In this document: in pieces, positions 11,822 to 24,100 of the stretch
Layout of the letters: each line of letters begins with the position of its first letter
How positions within the stretch are numbered: position 1 is the first letter of the stretch
Origin: Manis javanica
Taxonomy: Eukaryota; Chordata; Mammalia; Pholidota; Manidae
NCBI RefSeq assembly: GCF_040802235.1
Contig: NC_133170.1
Span: 47,439,501 to 47,503,500, forward strand
DNA: 64,000 nucleotides
Reading direction: 5' to 3'
Made by a program: the position numbers and the translations under genes
The notes under the pieces: model-generated
Seen by the model: only the letters and a program-made list of their open reading frames with translations
Told to the model about the DNA's origin: nothing
The model's database searches: none

Positions 11822-12015
11822 GTAGCGGCTGCCCTCCCCGTCACTCGTTCTCGCCGCTGCGGTGCGCTGGCTGCAGGAAGCCGCCGTGCCCCGCTTTTGT
11901 TGTCAGGGACCCCGCGAGAAGCGCCGCTCGCCAGCCCCCGCCGCCCTTCCTCCCTGCAGCCCGCTCTTCGGCCGCGGGGCCCGGTCCTGGGCGCCCCGCC
12001 CGCCCCGCCCTGCCC

Positions 12016-12069
12016 ATGAGGAGGCCCCGCGACTCCCTCTGCCTCCAGCCCGGGGCGGCGCGGCGCTGA
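12016..12069 (+). other. Upstream ORF in NR1D2 5' UTR (17 codons)
   Basis: The only ATG seen between the probable transcription start and the main ATG. It encodes 17 residues (MRRPRDSLCLQPGAARR) and stops 62 nt before the main ATG, in a different frame. Its context is weak (C at -3, A at +4), so leaky scanning is expected. Whether it lies in the mRNA depends on the real transcription start. Confidence 0.5.
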
Positions 12070-12131
12070 GGCGGAGGCGGCGCTGCCACCTCTGCGGGAA
12101 GCGGGCGGCCGCGGCCCCCTCCCAGGACATC

Positions 12132-12147
12132 ATGGAGGTGAATGCGG
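12132..12147 (+). CDS. NR1D2: NR1D2 coding exon 1
   Basis: Encodes MEVNA plus the first base of Gly6. The ATG has a strong Kozak context (A at -3, G at +4). The donor is GTAAGAG at 12148. The start is chosen because it splices in frame to exon 2 and gives the family's known MEVNAGGVIAY N-terminus. The exon sits in a CpG island; its 5' untranslated part probably begins around 11830, but the exact start cannot be fixed from sequence. Confidence 0.95.
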
Positions 12148-15100
12148 GTAAGAGCCGGACTGCGGCGGCCGGGGTGCCGCGGAGGGGGCGCTCGGAGCCG
12201 TTGGAGCACTCCAGGGCGCGGCAGCGGGGGGTGGTCTGCAGCGCGTCCTCCTCGGGCTGGGCTCCCGCGTCACACCCCGGGACGCCCCGCGGCCGCCCTC
12301 CATGCTCCCTGCACCGCCGCAGCGCGGCCAGGCGGCGCCGGCCCGGCCCCCACCTCACATGGCCCGTTCGCGCGAGCCACGTGCGTGCTGTGTTTACGTT
12401 CGGCGGCGCGCGGGCGCCGGTTGGCTGGAGGGGCGCGTGACGCGGCATTACATAATGGGCGCTGAGGCGGTGGCGGCGGGCGGGGACACGTGAGGCCTCT
12501 CGGCTCGGTGACCCACATTCCCCGGGGCCGCAGGGACACGTGGGGGCGGTCCCGCGCGCGCGCGCCGGCGGGGAGCGCCGCAGCCTCCCGGGAGGCCCGC
12601 CCCCCTGGAACCCTCCGGCTGTGACGTGGTGCGATTTCCTCGCCCCCGCGGGGTTGCACACTGCGGAGGAGGTCGTGGCGCGCGCGCCGTGGAGCCCGCG
12701 GCCCGGCAGCCTGAGGCGGGCGTGGACGCCGCAGTGCACCGGCTGCCGCCAGCGGGGCCGGGCTGAGGGTGACTGAGGAAGTGCGGGGCGGGGGCGCGCC
12801 TCCGGCCGGAAGGTGCGGGACTTCCCCGCGCGAGACCCTCCGAGGAGCTGTGGGGTGCTTGGATCTCGAGCAACGTCCTGTAGTCGGGGCAACGCCCGCG
12901 ACCGTTGCGATGTTTGCTTACCTCTTCCCAAAAGATAGTTTCATCCGGGACACGACCTCTCTGACCCATCCCCTCGTGCTGGGAGCCTTATACACGGATC
13001 CCATCCAGAGCTAACCGTTCAGCTCTCAAGAGGGCAGGATGACCCAGGTACTAAGTGACTCCGAGACCTTGTGTAAGACTAGTCATTGTTCATTTTGTGA
13101 ATTTTTTAAAGCCAGTGGGTCACTGACCTTTCCCTGACTCAACAGAATTCGGCTTTATAAATTTTCTTTTACATTTCCTTTTATAACGCGCAGGGCAGCA
13201 CGGTGCTTCTGTCTCCCCTGTGCCTGTCGCCAAATAACGGCCCTCCTTATACCTGGAGCCAGTTAAGTTGCAGAAGAAACCAATCTATTTTTAAAATTTA
13301 TTCTGTGGCCCCCAAACCGTGCCTTCATAACAAATGTGAATTTTCTGCCAACAGTAAAAGTAATTTTTAAGCTACGATTTAATTGCCTACGGCCTTCCTT
13401 GGTCTTTGAGGATATTTTTTTTAACAATTGGGTAATTCTGTTATGGAATTAAACTGTTAACGGTGAGAATTTAGAGTTATCAGGATGAACCTCTTCTGAC
13501 TCCACCTTTTGCATGAATGAATTTCCCGTTTTGCAGCCCCATAAGGTGGGCAGTTTTTCTCTGGTTTGAACCTTCCTCGAACAATACAACTATTTAATGT
13601 TGCCTTTTGGAGTTACAAATTATGACATTTGGATCACTGTTGATTCCCCTCTTCTTCACTTCCCCTTCTTCCATTTCTATTCCTATCCCTTGGGCCTTGC
13701 TCAGTGTTGTTTATTCTGATCATCATCCTTGTTGCCCTTTGGGCTGTAGCACCCAGAAGTGAATAGGCTCTGGTGGAAATGTTGGACAGTTACCAAGTTC
13801 TAAGTCTTGGATTCTGCTGCAAATTGCTGGCTTGGCTTTTGTGGCATGTTGTTTTGCTGACTCACACTAACCTTGCAATCAACTAGGACCTTTTCATGTG
13901 AATTATTTTGAAGCTAGGTTTCATCCATTGTAAAGCTAATTGGTTGACCTGAAGTGTAGTGGTTTGCAATTACCCTTGTTAAGTTTTCTCTTGCTCCTTT
14001 TGGCTCCAAGTTCAGGCTGTTAAAAGCTGTTATCCAGTATATTAATTTCTGTCATCTCTGTTAGAGTTTTAATAAACATGCCCCCTGTCTTCAGATTGTT
14101 GTAAATGTGGAGGTGGAGCTAAATTCAGTGATGTATGACACACCTCTAAACCTTCCCTTTGGGTTGATTCATTGTATCAGTCAATACACCTGCAGCCAGT
14201 GGCCAAATCATCTGTTGCCCTATAATTCATGACACATTGCTTCTCTGCCCTCTCCATGACTAATATAGTTGTGAAATAGTGAGGTGGTAGAAATGGACTC
14301 TGTACTTTTTTGTCACAGACAGATTTTTATTGAGTATTCCAGGTTCTTTAAAGTGATAATGACATTGCGCAAATAACAACTGTAGCTATAATTCAGATTT
14401 TAACATTAGGAAAACATTCCCACATAGTCCATTCTTAGTAACTCCATATTCTACTGTTTCTCCAAAATTGGAAAGAAAACATAGGGAGCTAAGGGTAAAG
14501 AAATCTTCACTTGGAGAGAGAAAGAGCAAGATAATGGGCAGAATCAGAAGTGAAGTAGGAAGTGGCTTCCCTAGTCAGTGGAGCTAAGGGATTCAGAATG
14601 TACTGTGGAAACAGTGATCTACAGAGAAACCACTGGGTCCATATGACACATTCAGCTGAAGGAAAAAATAAAAGATCGGGTTTGTTTTATTTGAACTATT
14701 CTTTGAATTCTTCTAGTATAATGATGGTTAAGTATTACTTGCCAGTATTTGTTGAGCATTTATTATGTGCCAGTCCCTTCCCATGTGTTATACTTTGATA
14801 CCCTACGTTAATTCTATGAAGGGAAGGTACTGCTGTCACCATTTGAAGATGAGGGGTAAAGTAAGTGAAGTTAAGTAACTCACTCAGGCAAGTGGTAGAG
14901 CCAGGTTTTGAATCCACAGAGTCCACTTGGGGAGCACAAGTGAACTACTATACTGTAATAGGTTCAAGCCCATATTAGGTTTGAAGTTGCATGCACAACT
15001 TGGTGGTCCTATCCTCTTGGGGGTGAAGGAGACACTGTGGATCGACTTGATACAGGGCCATAGCTAGTAGAAAAGGTCAGGTGTCAGCAGAGCCCCCCAA

Positions 15101-18100
15101 TTTCATCATTCCTTTCTTTTTTAATCTTGTTACAATTTTTTTTTCCAGACACTAGATTATACTTCCCCCTTTCCGCTTTTTCCAGCAATTTACATGGAGA
15201 CAAAAACACTTTTTTACAAAAGAACACCTATTCATTTTTTTGTCACCCTGTTTTTTTGTTTGCTATCTTAAGTAATCTATGAAGTGGTACATCATTTAAT
15301 TCACATCTTGTTCAGGACCCCACTTATTGTCATCTTGGCTCTGCTTGCTCCTCCTGACCTCTGCCGTCTGTAGTGCTCTTGTGTGATCCTCAGCAGTTCA
15401 GAATAATTTGTATGAAACATTGCATTGCACTGGAATGAATGGTTAACATAGCTGTTTCCCCAGTTGACCTATCAGGCTTTTTTAGGGATGGGACCATGCT
15501 GTTTCTGGAGCTCTGATCCTCAGGACCCAATAAGAATTTTAGGGTTTCATAAAGAACTACTCCATCCTGTGAGTAGACATTATTAATAATCTGCTTTTAA
15601 AATGAGAAAACTACAGCTTGATGGTAAAAATGTTTTGTTCTAAGTCACAGGGCAAAAAGTACAGTTATGACTTGAACTCACATGTACTTTCCAGGTTGGT
15701 GGGCAGTGGGGGTGGGAGGGTTTTGATGATGGGCAAGCCTGGAATTGGGGTAAGCAAACCCCAGTCTATGCAGGAGGCAGTAAGGGCATCCCAGCAGTAC
15801 GAGATTGGATATTAACTTCTGGCTTGAGTGAGTTTGACCACTGGGTAAGCCCTAGCCTGGGAACCTGGCCCGGTTCCAGGGTCCTTTTCAGCTAAAAATA
15901 GAGAAGGATCTGCTTCAGCTAATTTTAGTTTGAGGCATCTGGGAAGTAAATTCTTCCTGTATCTGGAGGTGTTGGGACTTAATAGTTCAGGGATTTTACA
16001 TTTCTTGCTTTATTATCCAAAGTTGTGCGTATAAAAAGCACTTTAATAATCCCCTTTAATTAACACCATTTCATTTCATTCTTGTAATAACTCTGGTAGA
16101 TTTTCCCATTTTGTAGATGACTCGGGTTTAGAGAGATTGAAAGTGACTTGCTTGTCCAGGTCTTCTCAGTGAGAAATAACAGTATGTGCTCTGGAATTAA
16201 ACAGCCTTGACTTTTAACCCTGACCCTGCCGTTTAGTAGTGTATTGCTTAACTTCTCTGAGTTCTGAGTTCTTCATTGGTGGAATAGGATAATGGAAGTT
16301 AATTCATAGGGTTCTTGTGAGGATGAAATGTGACCTGAAATTGCCTCATTTTATTCTTGGCATCCAGTATGTACTTGATGACCTGTAGTTTTCACTTCTT
16401 TTTTTCATTTGTTTGAGGAACTACTAGATGTAGTCCTTATCTTCTAGGAAATGAAATTTAACTCATTTGGGTTGTTAGCCATCAGGTGTTGTCTGGCAGC
16501 AAGAGTAGATGCTAAGACAACGAAATCAGTGTTTGAAGGGCTTTCTAGAGAGGTCATCTTTGGTTGCATGGTACCTGGCGCAAAGGCTTGTTGTAAATGA
16601 TTGTTGAACTCCCTAAAGATGAAAATTGGATCTTAACTGGATTGATAATAGCCTAGTAATTTTTCTTAGGTTTGATTTTGGAGCTTTTGGAAAGGAAAGG
16701 TGAGTTTTGGTGAGTAATAACAATACCTTCTGGTGCCCAGTCAGTGCTTTTAAACTAATTGTTAAGCTATCAGGTTGGCTTTGATTTCTACAAGTTTATT
16801 TCTAAGCTGAGGTAGTCAGAAGACCTTGTGAACATAAATAGCTGACTCAAATGCTGGCCCTAGGAAAGTCTTCTAAGGAGAACCATCACTTTCTCATCTT
16901 TATCTTCTTGAGCTATTAGCAAGTGAATTTACTATCTAAGGTCATATTTAGAAAAGACAAATAGCTGTGAGACCTTCCTCTGGAAGTTTATTGAGGACTA
17001 AGGATAATGTTTTTCTTAGTATCATGTGAAAAAAGTAGCAGTTTACTGACACCTGGAATTTCTAATGTGAACTTCAGATCTGTAAAGTTTTGTAAAAACA
17101 GCACAATGGTTTTTATTCAGTAAAGTGACATTTGATAGGTTTTTCTTTGGATTCATAGGGTGTTACGGGTATCCAGGCAGTTATTTCAATGAACACATCA
17201 ACCTTTAAAACTGTGGACCTGTTTGTACTTGAATTAACTGATTGGAGCCCTTCTTAAACTTCAGTGTGCAAAGAATGGCCTGGGGAACTTGTTAAAAATG
17301 CTTATTCCTGAAGGTGTCTTCTCCAGTCTGGGCAGGGCCTTGGAAAAAGCAGGTGGTTCTGATGATACACATTTTACATAATCTCTCTGGATAATGAGGA
17401 TAAACTCAAAGTTAGGAAGCTTTTTTTCCTTGTATTTGGAGTCTTGGGAGCTTTTACATTTTAAAATCACTGGTAGATGAAAGTTCTATTATTAAATTAC
17501 CCTTGGTCACTTTTTCTTCCATTGAACACAGGGAAAATCACTGGTAGATGAAAGTTCTATTATTAAATTACCCTTGGTCACTTTTTCTTCCATTGAACAC
17601 AGGGAGTAATTGGCTCACAACAGTGGTTCTTAAACCATCAGAATCACAAAGAGAGTGAAGTTTCTGATTCAACAGATCTGGAGAAGGGCCAAAGAATGTG
17701 CATTTCTAACAGATTTCTAGGTGTTTTTGAAGGCTTATAGGTGGGGGCCACATTGCAGGACAGATACTAATCATAAAGCTCTAGCTTCATCCTGAGCAGG
17801 TGATAAACACATGCCAAGAAAGCATTTGGAAAGTGGGTCAGACCATAGAAAGAACAGATCACACCTCCAGCCTCAAGACTGATGATGCCAGGCTTGTACA
17901 TTACGTGGAAAAGTGGATAGACTTGTCCACATTATTTGTATAATTTTTTTCTTTTAAAACTCAAATTGCATTTATGCCTATTGTGTTTGTGTATAAGTAC
18001 TATTATTATTATTTTTTGTTATAGAAGGCAGCTGTTTTAACTGCTTTTCTGGGTTGTAGTCAAACTCCCTGAGACTTGTGTTGTCTTCTCAGGGACTTCC

Positions 18101-21100
18101 CTTCTCAGGGACTTCCCAGCCTGGATAGGTATAATTAGTACCTAAATACACATCTGGTTTCAACATGACAGTTTAAAGTGACTTAAAATTCCTCTACCTG
18201 TTTTTTTTTCTTTTCTGTAAATGGAAATGTCTTTGTTCTTTGGAATTATTTTGGCCTTAGCATTTTGCTCTGTGTGTGTGTGTTCTCATGACTTTATACA
18301 GTGTGGCTCATATAAAAAAAAAGATTGGGGAGTCATTTCCTTTTAGTAGAGAAAGTTTTTATTTCAGAGTGAATGCTTAAAAATTACAGTTGTTATTTTG
18401 GGAATGTGCAAAATTCTCCACTTACTCCTCAGCATAGTCATCTAGATAGTTGTCCAAAATGCCTTGTTTTACTTAATGACTTCCTAATAATGTTTTAGAC
18501 TGCTTGGGATCTGCTGTATTAGACGTGGACTTCACAAGGGGCTAGGGGTAGTAGGTCTTGGAAATATTTATGATAAGCTTATTACCTGTAAAGTATATGC
18601 AGAGAATTAAGAGACATTGTCCACACACCTAGGTACTTATGGTCGAGTTGAGAAATAGATGGATGCAGGTAAATACATTCAGGACATTGATACAAGAGAG
18701 ATAATAAACCTTTGTATGATACACACATTGAAAAGCAATGTGTTTTTGGTGATGGATGGAATAGGGAAAGAAACTGCAGTATATCTTGGCAAAGGGAACG
18801 AGAATTACTTGTTTGGACTGAGATTTGGAAAAATTGGAGGTCTCTTGCAACATTTTATCAGTTTGAGGGAAGGTAATTTGGAATTATAAGAATAATTTTA
18901 AGTGCTATTTCTTCACACCTGGTGGGCTTACAGTCATTAAGCAGCTCTAAGTGCCAGGTTTCATAGGGGTTGTGGAGGTTATATTGATGAATTTGTAAAC
19001 AGTGTTTTTGATAATAGCTCTCTGAAGTGAGAATTAGCTTCAGCTTTAATGTTATTACCTTTCACAATGCATCCTTCTTTCCAACCTCTTTAACCTTTAC
19101 TGTAAATAGTGAGTCAGAAGAACAAATAGTCTGGTTTCCTTAAGAGCTGCTTAGAGATAAGTGTGTGGGGGGCAAGTTAAAAGCAGGAAGAAGAAGGTGA
19201 AGGGGGAGTGTGGAACTGGGTTTAGTGGATAGTCAGGGAATTCTTTGGGGGCATCAAAACAAAACTGGGAGCAATAGCTATGAAAGGTTCCCCATTATGA
19301 GATGAATTACTTTAGCTGGAGTTCCAAATGTTACATCTGCTCTTGATTAACCTGTAGTTTAGCCAAGTCCTGGGGAAGGCAAATGATAAACTCATTGTTT
19401 CTAGGATTGTGTCACATAAAGGTATAATGAAGAAGGCAAGAACTAGATTTCTTCATGGCTAAAACAATTTGTTTACTCAGGAAGGTTTTTCATTCCTTTT
19501 AGAAAAAGATTAGAAACGAAAAGCTTAAGGTTTGGATCTGCATGTGCTAAGAATAACCAAGCCAGTGAGAGCCTTCTTACTTTTTAAGTCAGTGGGAATT
19601 ATATGTGCTTTGCATTTTCTGGAAGCAGGAGAATAGTAGGAAATAAGGAAATAAGTTACCTTTTCCTTTTAGGATAAACATTTCATCAGTAACTTGTTTC
19701 TGAAGTTAGTGACTTTACTGTCCAGATTTGCAAAAATACAAAATACATGTCCGTCATGTGTCTAATTATCTGATTTTCCCCTCTTTTCTAGGAGGTGTGA
19801 TTGCCTATATCAGTTCCTCCAGCTCAGCCTCTAGCCCTGCCTCCTGTCACAGTGAGGGTTCTGAAAATAGTTTCCAGTCCTCCTCCTCTTCTGCTCCGTC
19901 TTCTCCAAATAGCTCTAATTCTGATAGTAATGGTAATCCCCAAAATGGTGATCTCTCCAATATTGAAGGCATCCTGAAGAATGATCGAGTAGATTGTTCT
20001 GTGAAAACAAACAAATCGAGTGTTCCTGGAATGATGAAGAGTCATAGTGGAGTGACAAGTAAGTTACTTTAGTTTTTTAAAGGATGGTGCCATTAATTGC
20101 AGGTGGGGCTTATTTTATCAACTTTTCATTTGGGAGACCATTATATTTTTTGAGTATAGTTTTCATTTCCTTCTGGTAGTCATAGTTTAGTAGTTTGATA
20201 TGAAATCAGTGATGATTTTAAAAGTTAAAACTTAGGGGCTATCGTAATTGTATCTTGCACAGAGCAAGCTATGTGGCTGTGTTCTTTTCCTGACCATGTT
20301 TACTTTGGGATACTCCCTTTTACCACATTTTCCCAGTTACTTTTCCTGGACTCCCAGTACTGAATCGGTTCCTGGAACAGAGTACTTACTCATTGTGGGA
20401 AGGGGTTTGCTTTCATGAAGTTGCAGTTGGGAACATTTGGGAGTAGGAAACAAAGCAATATTGGGATGAGTAGTGAAATTTGGACCCTTAAATGAGTGTG
20501 GAGGTAAGATGGGCTCCTATAGGGGAGGATCTGGAAGCAATGGGACCTGTCTGGTGCCTGTAGGTGAATTAAACTGAGTATCTGTACAGCAGCCTGTGCA
20601 GACATCTATTTAGACCTTACATTTATTGACTTCTATGCCTGACTTCTTAATTCTTATTTATAACTGTTTTCTTAGTTCTGATTGCATATTTGGGATAAAG
20701 TAACTCTGGATTTATAAGATTTCATTCAACATTTAAAATCATCAGGAAAGTAAGAAAACTCAGCTTTCTGAAATATTTTTGGCAGTCTTATAAAGTGCTA
20801 TTTAAACTGCTATTTAAAAGAAAACTATAATTTCTTTGGATTTGTTAATTTGGTGTAAATATTTTTCTTTTATATTATGAAAGTAGATCTGTATCTTAAA
20901 GTACTTAAAAGTTGAGCACAATAAAACACTCAACTGGAAAGAAACCAGTTGACGTTTTTCTTGCAGCTTTTCACTTCTGTGTCTGTTTGTGCCTTAGAAT
21001 TTAGTGGCATGGTTCTGCTGTGTAAAGTCTGTGGGGATGTGGCATCAGGATTCCACTATGGAGTTCATGCTTGTGAAGGCTGTAAGGTAAAGCATGCTTT

Positions 21101-24100
21101 TGTTTCTTTTAGCTATTGATTCTGGGATTAAAGAAATTGGAGTTAGGTGTGTTAGTTTCCACACTCGATAATCTGGGAGGAGGAGAGAAGCCAGGTGCTA
21201 CTCTTAAAATTTTAAGCATTTTATATAGTGTATAAACATAACTTGTTTTTGAAAAATACTGTTTCTATTCAGTGAAAGTATTTCTTGAAGATTTTGACTA
21301 AAGTAAATCTGCTGTCCAACTGAAACTTAATTATAGTTTGACATACTAATTATAGGTGCACAAATGCTTATGTCAGGCACTTCTTGGTAGCGGGGAAACA
21401 GCAAGGAGCGAAACAACCTCAGCACTGCAGCCTTGTGGGAATTTCTAACAGAAATTTAATAATTAGTTAATAGGTCGCATTAGGCACTTTCACATTCTGA
21501 CTGGTCAGGTCCTGGGAGTTGGTAATAATTCCTGGATACCTGTAAAAATGTGGAATATTCAGAAGTAATGCCAAGTGAGTAAAAGAATCTTGAATATAAA
21601 TGGAGCACTCGGGAAAGCTCATTCTATTTTAAGTTTGACTATTTCTTAGAGTGTCAGTCAGATAATTCCAAGTGAGATACTCTATACCTCCTATTTATAT
21701 CTAGGGAATCTCTCTCTTAAAATCTGGCACAGGCCTTTCTCCAGGGTATCAAAAATTAACGTGGCTAAGATGCATGCTCTTGGTGTTCCCTGACTGAAAG
21801 CCAGAAGCAGGAATCAAGTTTGGCAGGATATGGTGGGTGAGCAAGATAAAGAATACACTTGAAGAAAGAAGTATTTTCTGGGGTGACTAAATGAATTATG
21901 AGTTTGGTAGCTCTTAATGGTGACCAGGTCTTTTCACAAGACTAGTCAGTATTTTGTATAGATACAGAACTTTTCTACTTTTAAAATTTCATCATAGTTG
22001 TGTTTTGTTTTGTGTTACAAAGATGTCAAGTAATTGTGGGGCAAGCATCCTCACTTTCTAGCTAGGGAAACAAAAGCACAAGCAAATGAGCCCAATTGTG
22101 TATTCTTGAAAAATATACATAATTGTTCTATACCCTTTTAAAGATTTGTCCAGCTCAGGTATCATAGTGTTCAAGTATAGCAGTAACAAAGTATAAAAAT
22201 ACTATATTCCACAGTTACTAATATAGATTCATGAAGTGTGTGCTTAGTTATGATATTCAAGGAACCTGCAGTTTAAAATCATTTTGGTAATTGTGTGCTT
22301 GACTTTTCTGTTCTCCCTGGAACCATTTAGGTGGAGGTCTTTGAAGACCTATCACAGATCATGTTCCTTGAATTGTTTGTATTATAAAGGCAGTTATTTG
22401 TAGCCATTTGCTGGGAACTCCCTTTCCTGGGGTCATCAGTCTGTCTGTGGGTGTGTGGCAGGACACTTACTTACCTGTTGCTCACAAGTAACCAGGAACA
22501 CCTGGCACATACAGGTAGGCTTACTTTTGTCAGCAGATAATGATCCAGGAAAGATCAAGTTTGACTAATGTAATCGTTCTAGTGAGGGAATGGAATGCAT
22601 TTCTCTGTCAACTCTTTAAAAATCAGTCATTTGTATTTTAAGAGTTGTGGGATTTGTATGTGATTAAAGTGTAAGCTGGAAACTATGGATCCAGCCAGGG
22701 GCTGGTAGTGGTAAAGCATAGATGGGGGTGCTTGGGTAAGCACCAAGAGTCTCCAAAAGGAAGAAAGCAAAGAAGAGTTTTATTTGGTTGATAAGCACAG
22801 TTGCTTATGGTGGATACCAGGAAGAATCCAGTTTGGTGCTATGTGTCAGTGTTATATTTCCCTCTGTTCTGAGCCAAGATTATTTCCCAGGTAGCTAGTA
22901 ATACACTGGATAGGTGGAGGTGGGGGAGTGCTTACAAGGACGTTTTAAGTGAATGAGTACATCTTCCTTTGTTCTTAGGGTTTCTTTCGGAGAAGCATTC
23001 AGCAAAACATCCAGTATAAGAAGTGCCTGAAGAATGAAAATTGTTCTATAATGAGAATGAACAGGAACAGATGTCAGCAGTGTCGCTTCAAAAAGTGTCT
23101 GTCTGTTGGAATGTCGAGAGATGGTACATTCCCAGTTCAAAGAATATTCTTTAATAAATAATATCCATATTCTTTAATGCATATGGAGCTTGACTTTTAG
23201 TCCTCAGCATAAACCAGAGCTATAAGCCAGTTACCAATGGAGCTCTTGTGCCTAGGGAGAAGCATACTTTAGAAAACACATTTTGATGTCTTGTAGGATG
23301 CCAGATTTGTGAAGTCAAATTTTAGCATCACCACCCCACAAACAGCTTTTGGCTCATTTCTTTTTTTTTTTTTTTTGCTTCTTGTAAAAAGAGCCATTTT
23401 TTTCCTATACAGTTGAAATTGGAATACTTTCTGTTTTTTTTTCCTGAAAGAAGATTTAGTTTTTCTTGGTACAGAAAACCTTGGCTCTTTCTCCTTGATT
23501 TCTTAGCATTCCTTAAGAAATCCATTTTTTCCTTATGTGCATTATTATCTCTGTCACTGTCACAGCCCTGAGATGATAATGTGCTTTTAGGGTACAGATT
23601 CTGAATATATTCAAAGGAGATGTAAAATTGCAAGAAACATTAGGGTCTGGAGTGGAGGTGGTTGCATAATTTTGGCATGGTTCATTTCCACGGAAAATAA
23701 ATGTGGTGGTAATTTGGGGGACTATTATCTGTAGATGACATCACTGGAAGAGATATGACTCTTCTATTCTAGGAGAGAGTATTTTTGGATAGTCTCATTC
23801 TATTCTAAGCAACATATGAAAGAGTCTGAGGTTTTCAGAGGGATTAGTTTAGTAGGGTTAATTAAGAATAGCTAATAATGAGCCTCATATTTATAGGGGA
23901 TCATTTAAGCAATCTCTTAGGTTACTCTAATATTTCACTGACACAGAAATACTGTAGTACAGTAAGGAGGAGCTCCCTGAATGACAGATTTCAGCAATTG
24001 ATGCCTTGAATTTCCATTTGCCTGAATTTTTTTTTAATAGCTCTAGATATACTAATCCAAAGTTGATGGTTTTTGTGGTTGCTCCAAAGGAATAAAAATG

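Larger units (their letters stand above)
11400..12900 (+). promoter_or_regulatory. NR1D2: CpG island promoter of NR1D2
   Basis: The sequence changes sharply from A/T-rich to very G/C-rich with dense CpG over about 1.5 kb around exon 1. It contains GC boxes (GGGGCGG at about 11750 and 11780), no clear TATA box, and E-box, D-box and CRE-like sites. Long open frames on both strands here (for example 11903-12931 on the minus strand) result from a shortage of stop codons in G/C-rich DNA. In human the next gene upstream, RPL15, lies further away, so this is read as an NR1D2 promoter only. Confidence 0.92.
12148..19791 (+). other. NR1D2: NR1D2 intron 1 (7.6 kb)
   Basis: The first 750 bp belong to the CpG island. 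The rest is A/T-rich and non-coding. It holds MIR pieces (about 14733-14960, 16075-16170, 16175-16385), MER5-like pieces (about 17245-17390 and 17612-17760), a perfect 71-bp tandem duplication (17463-17604) and a possible old interspersed repeat around 18620-18890. I see no other gene or alternative exon in it. Confidence 0.85.

Noticed and set aside
11230..12969. Long overlapping frames on both strands in the CpG island (up to 342 codons on the minus strand)
   Set aside because: G/C-rich DNA has few stop codons; the products are Arg/Pro/Gly/Ala-rich without domains, and the region is the NR1D2 promoter and exon 1.
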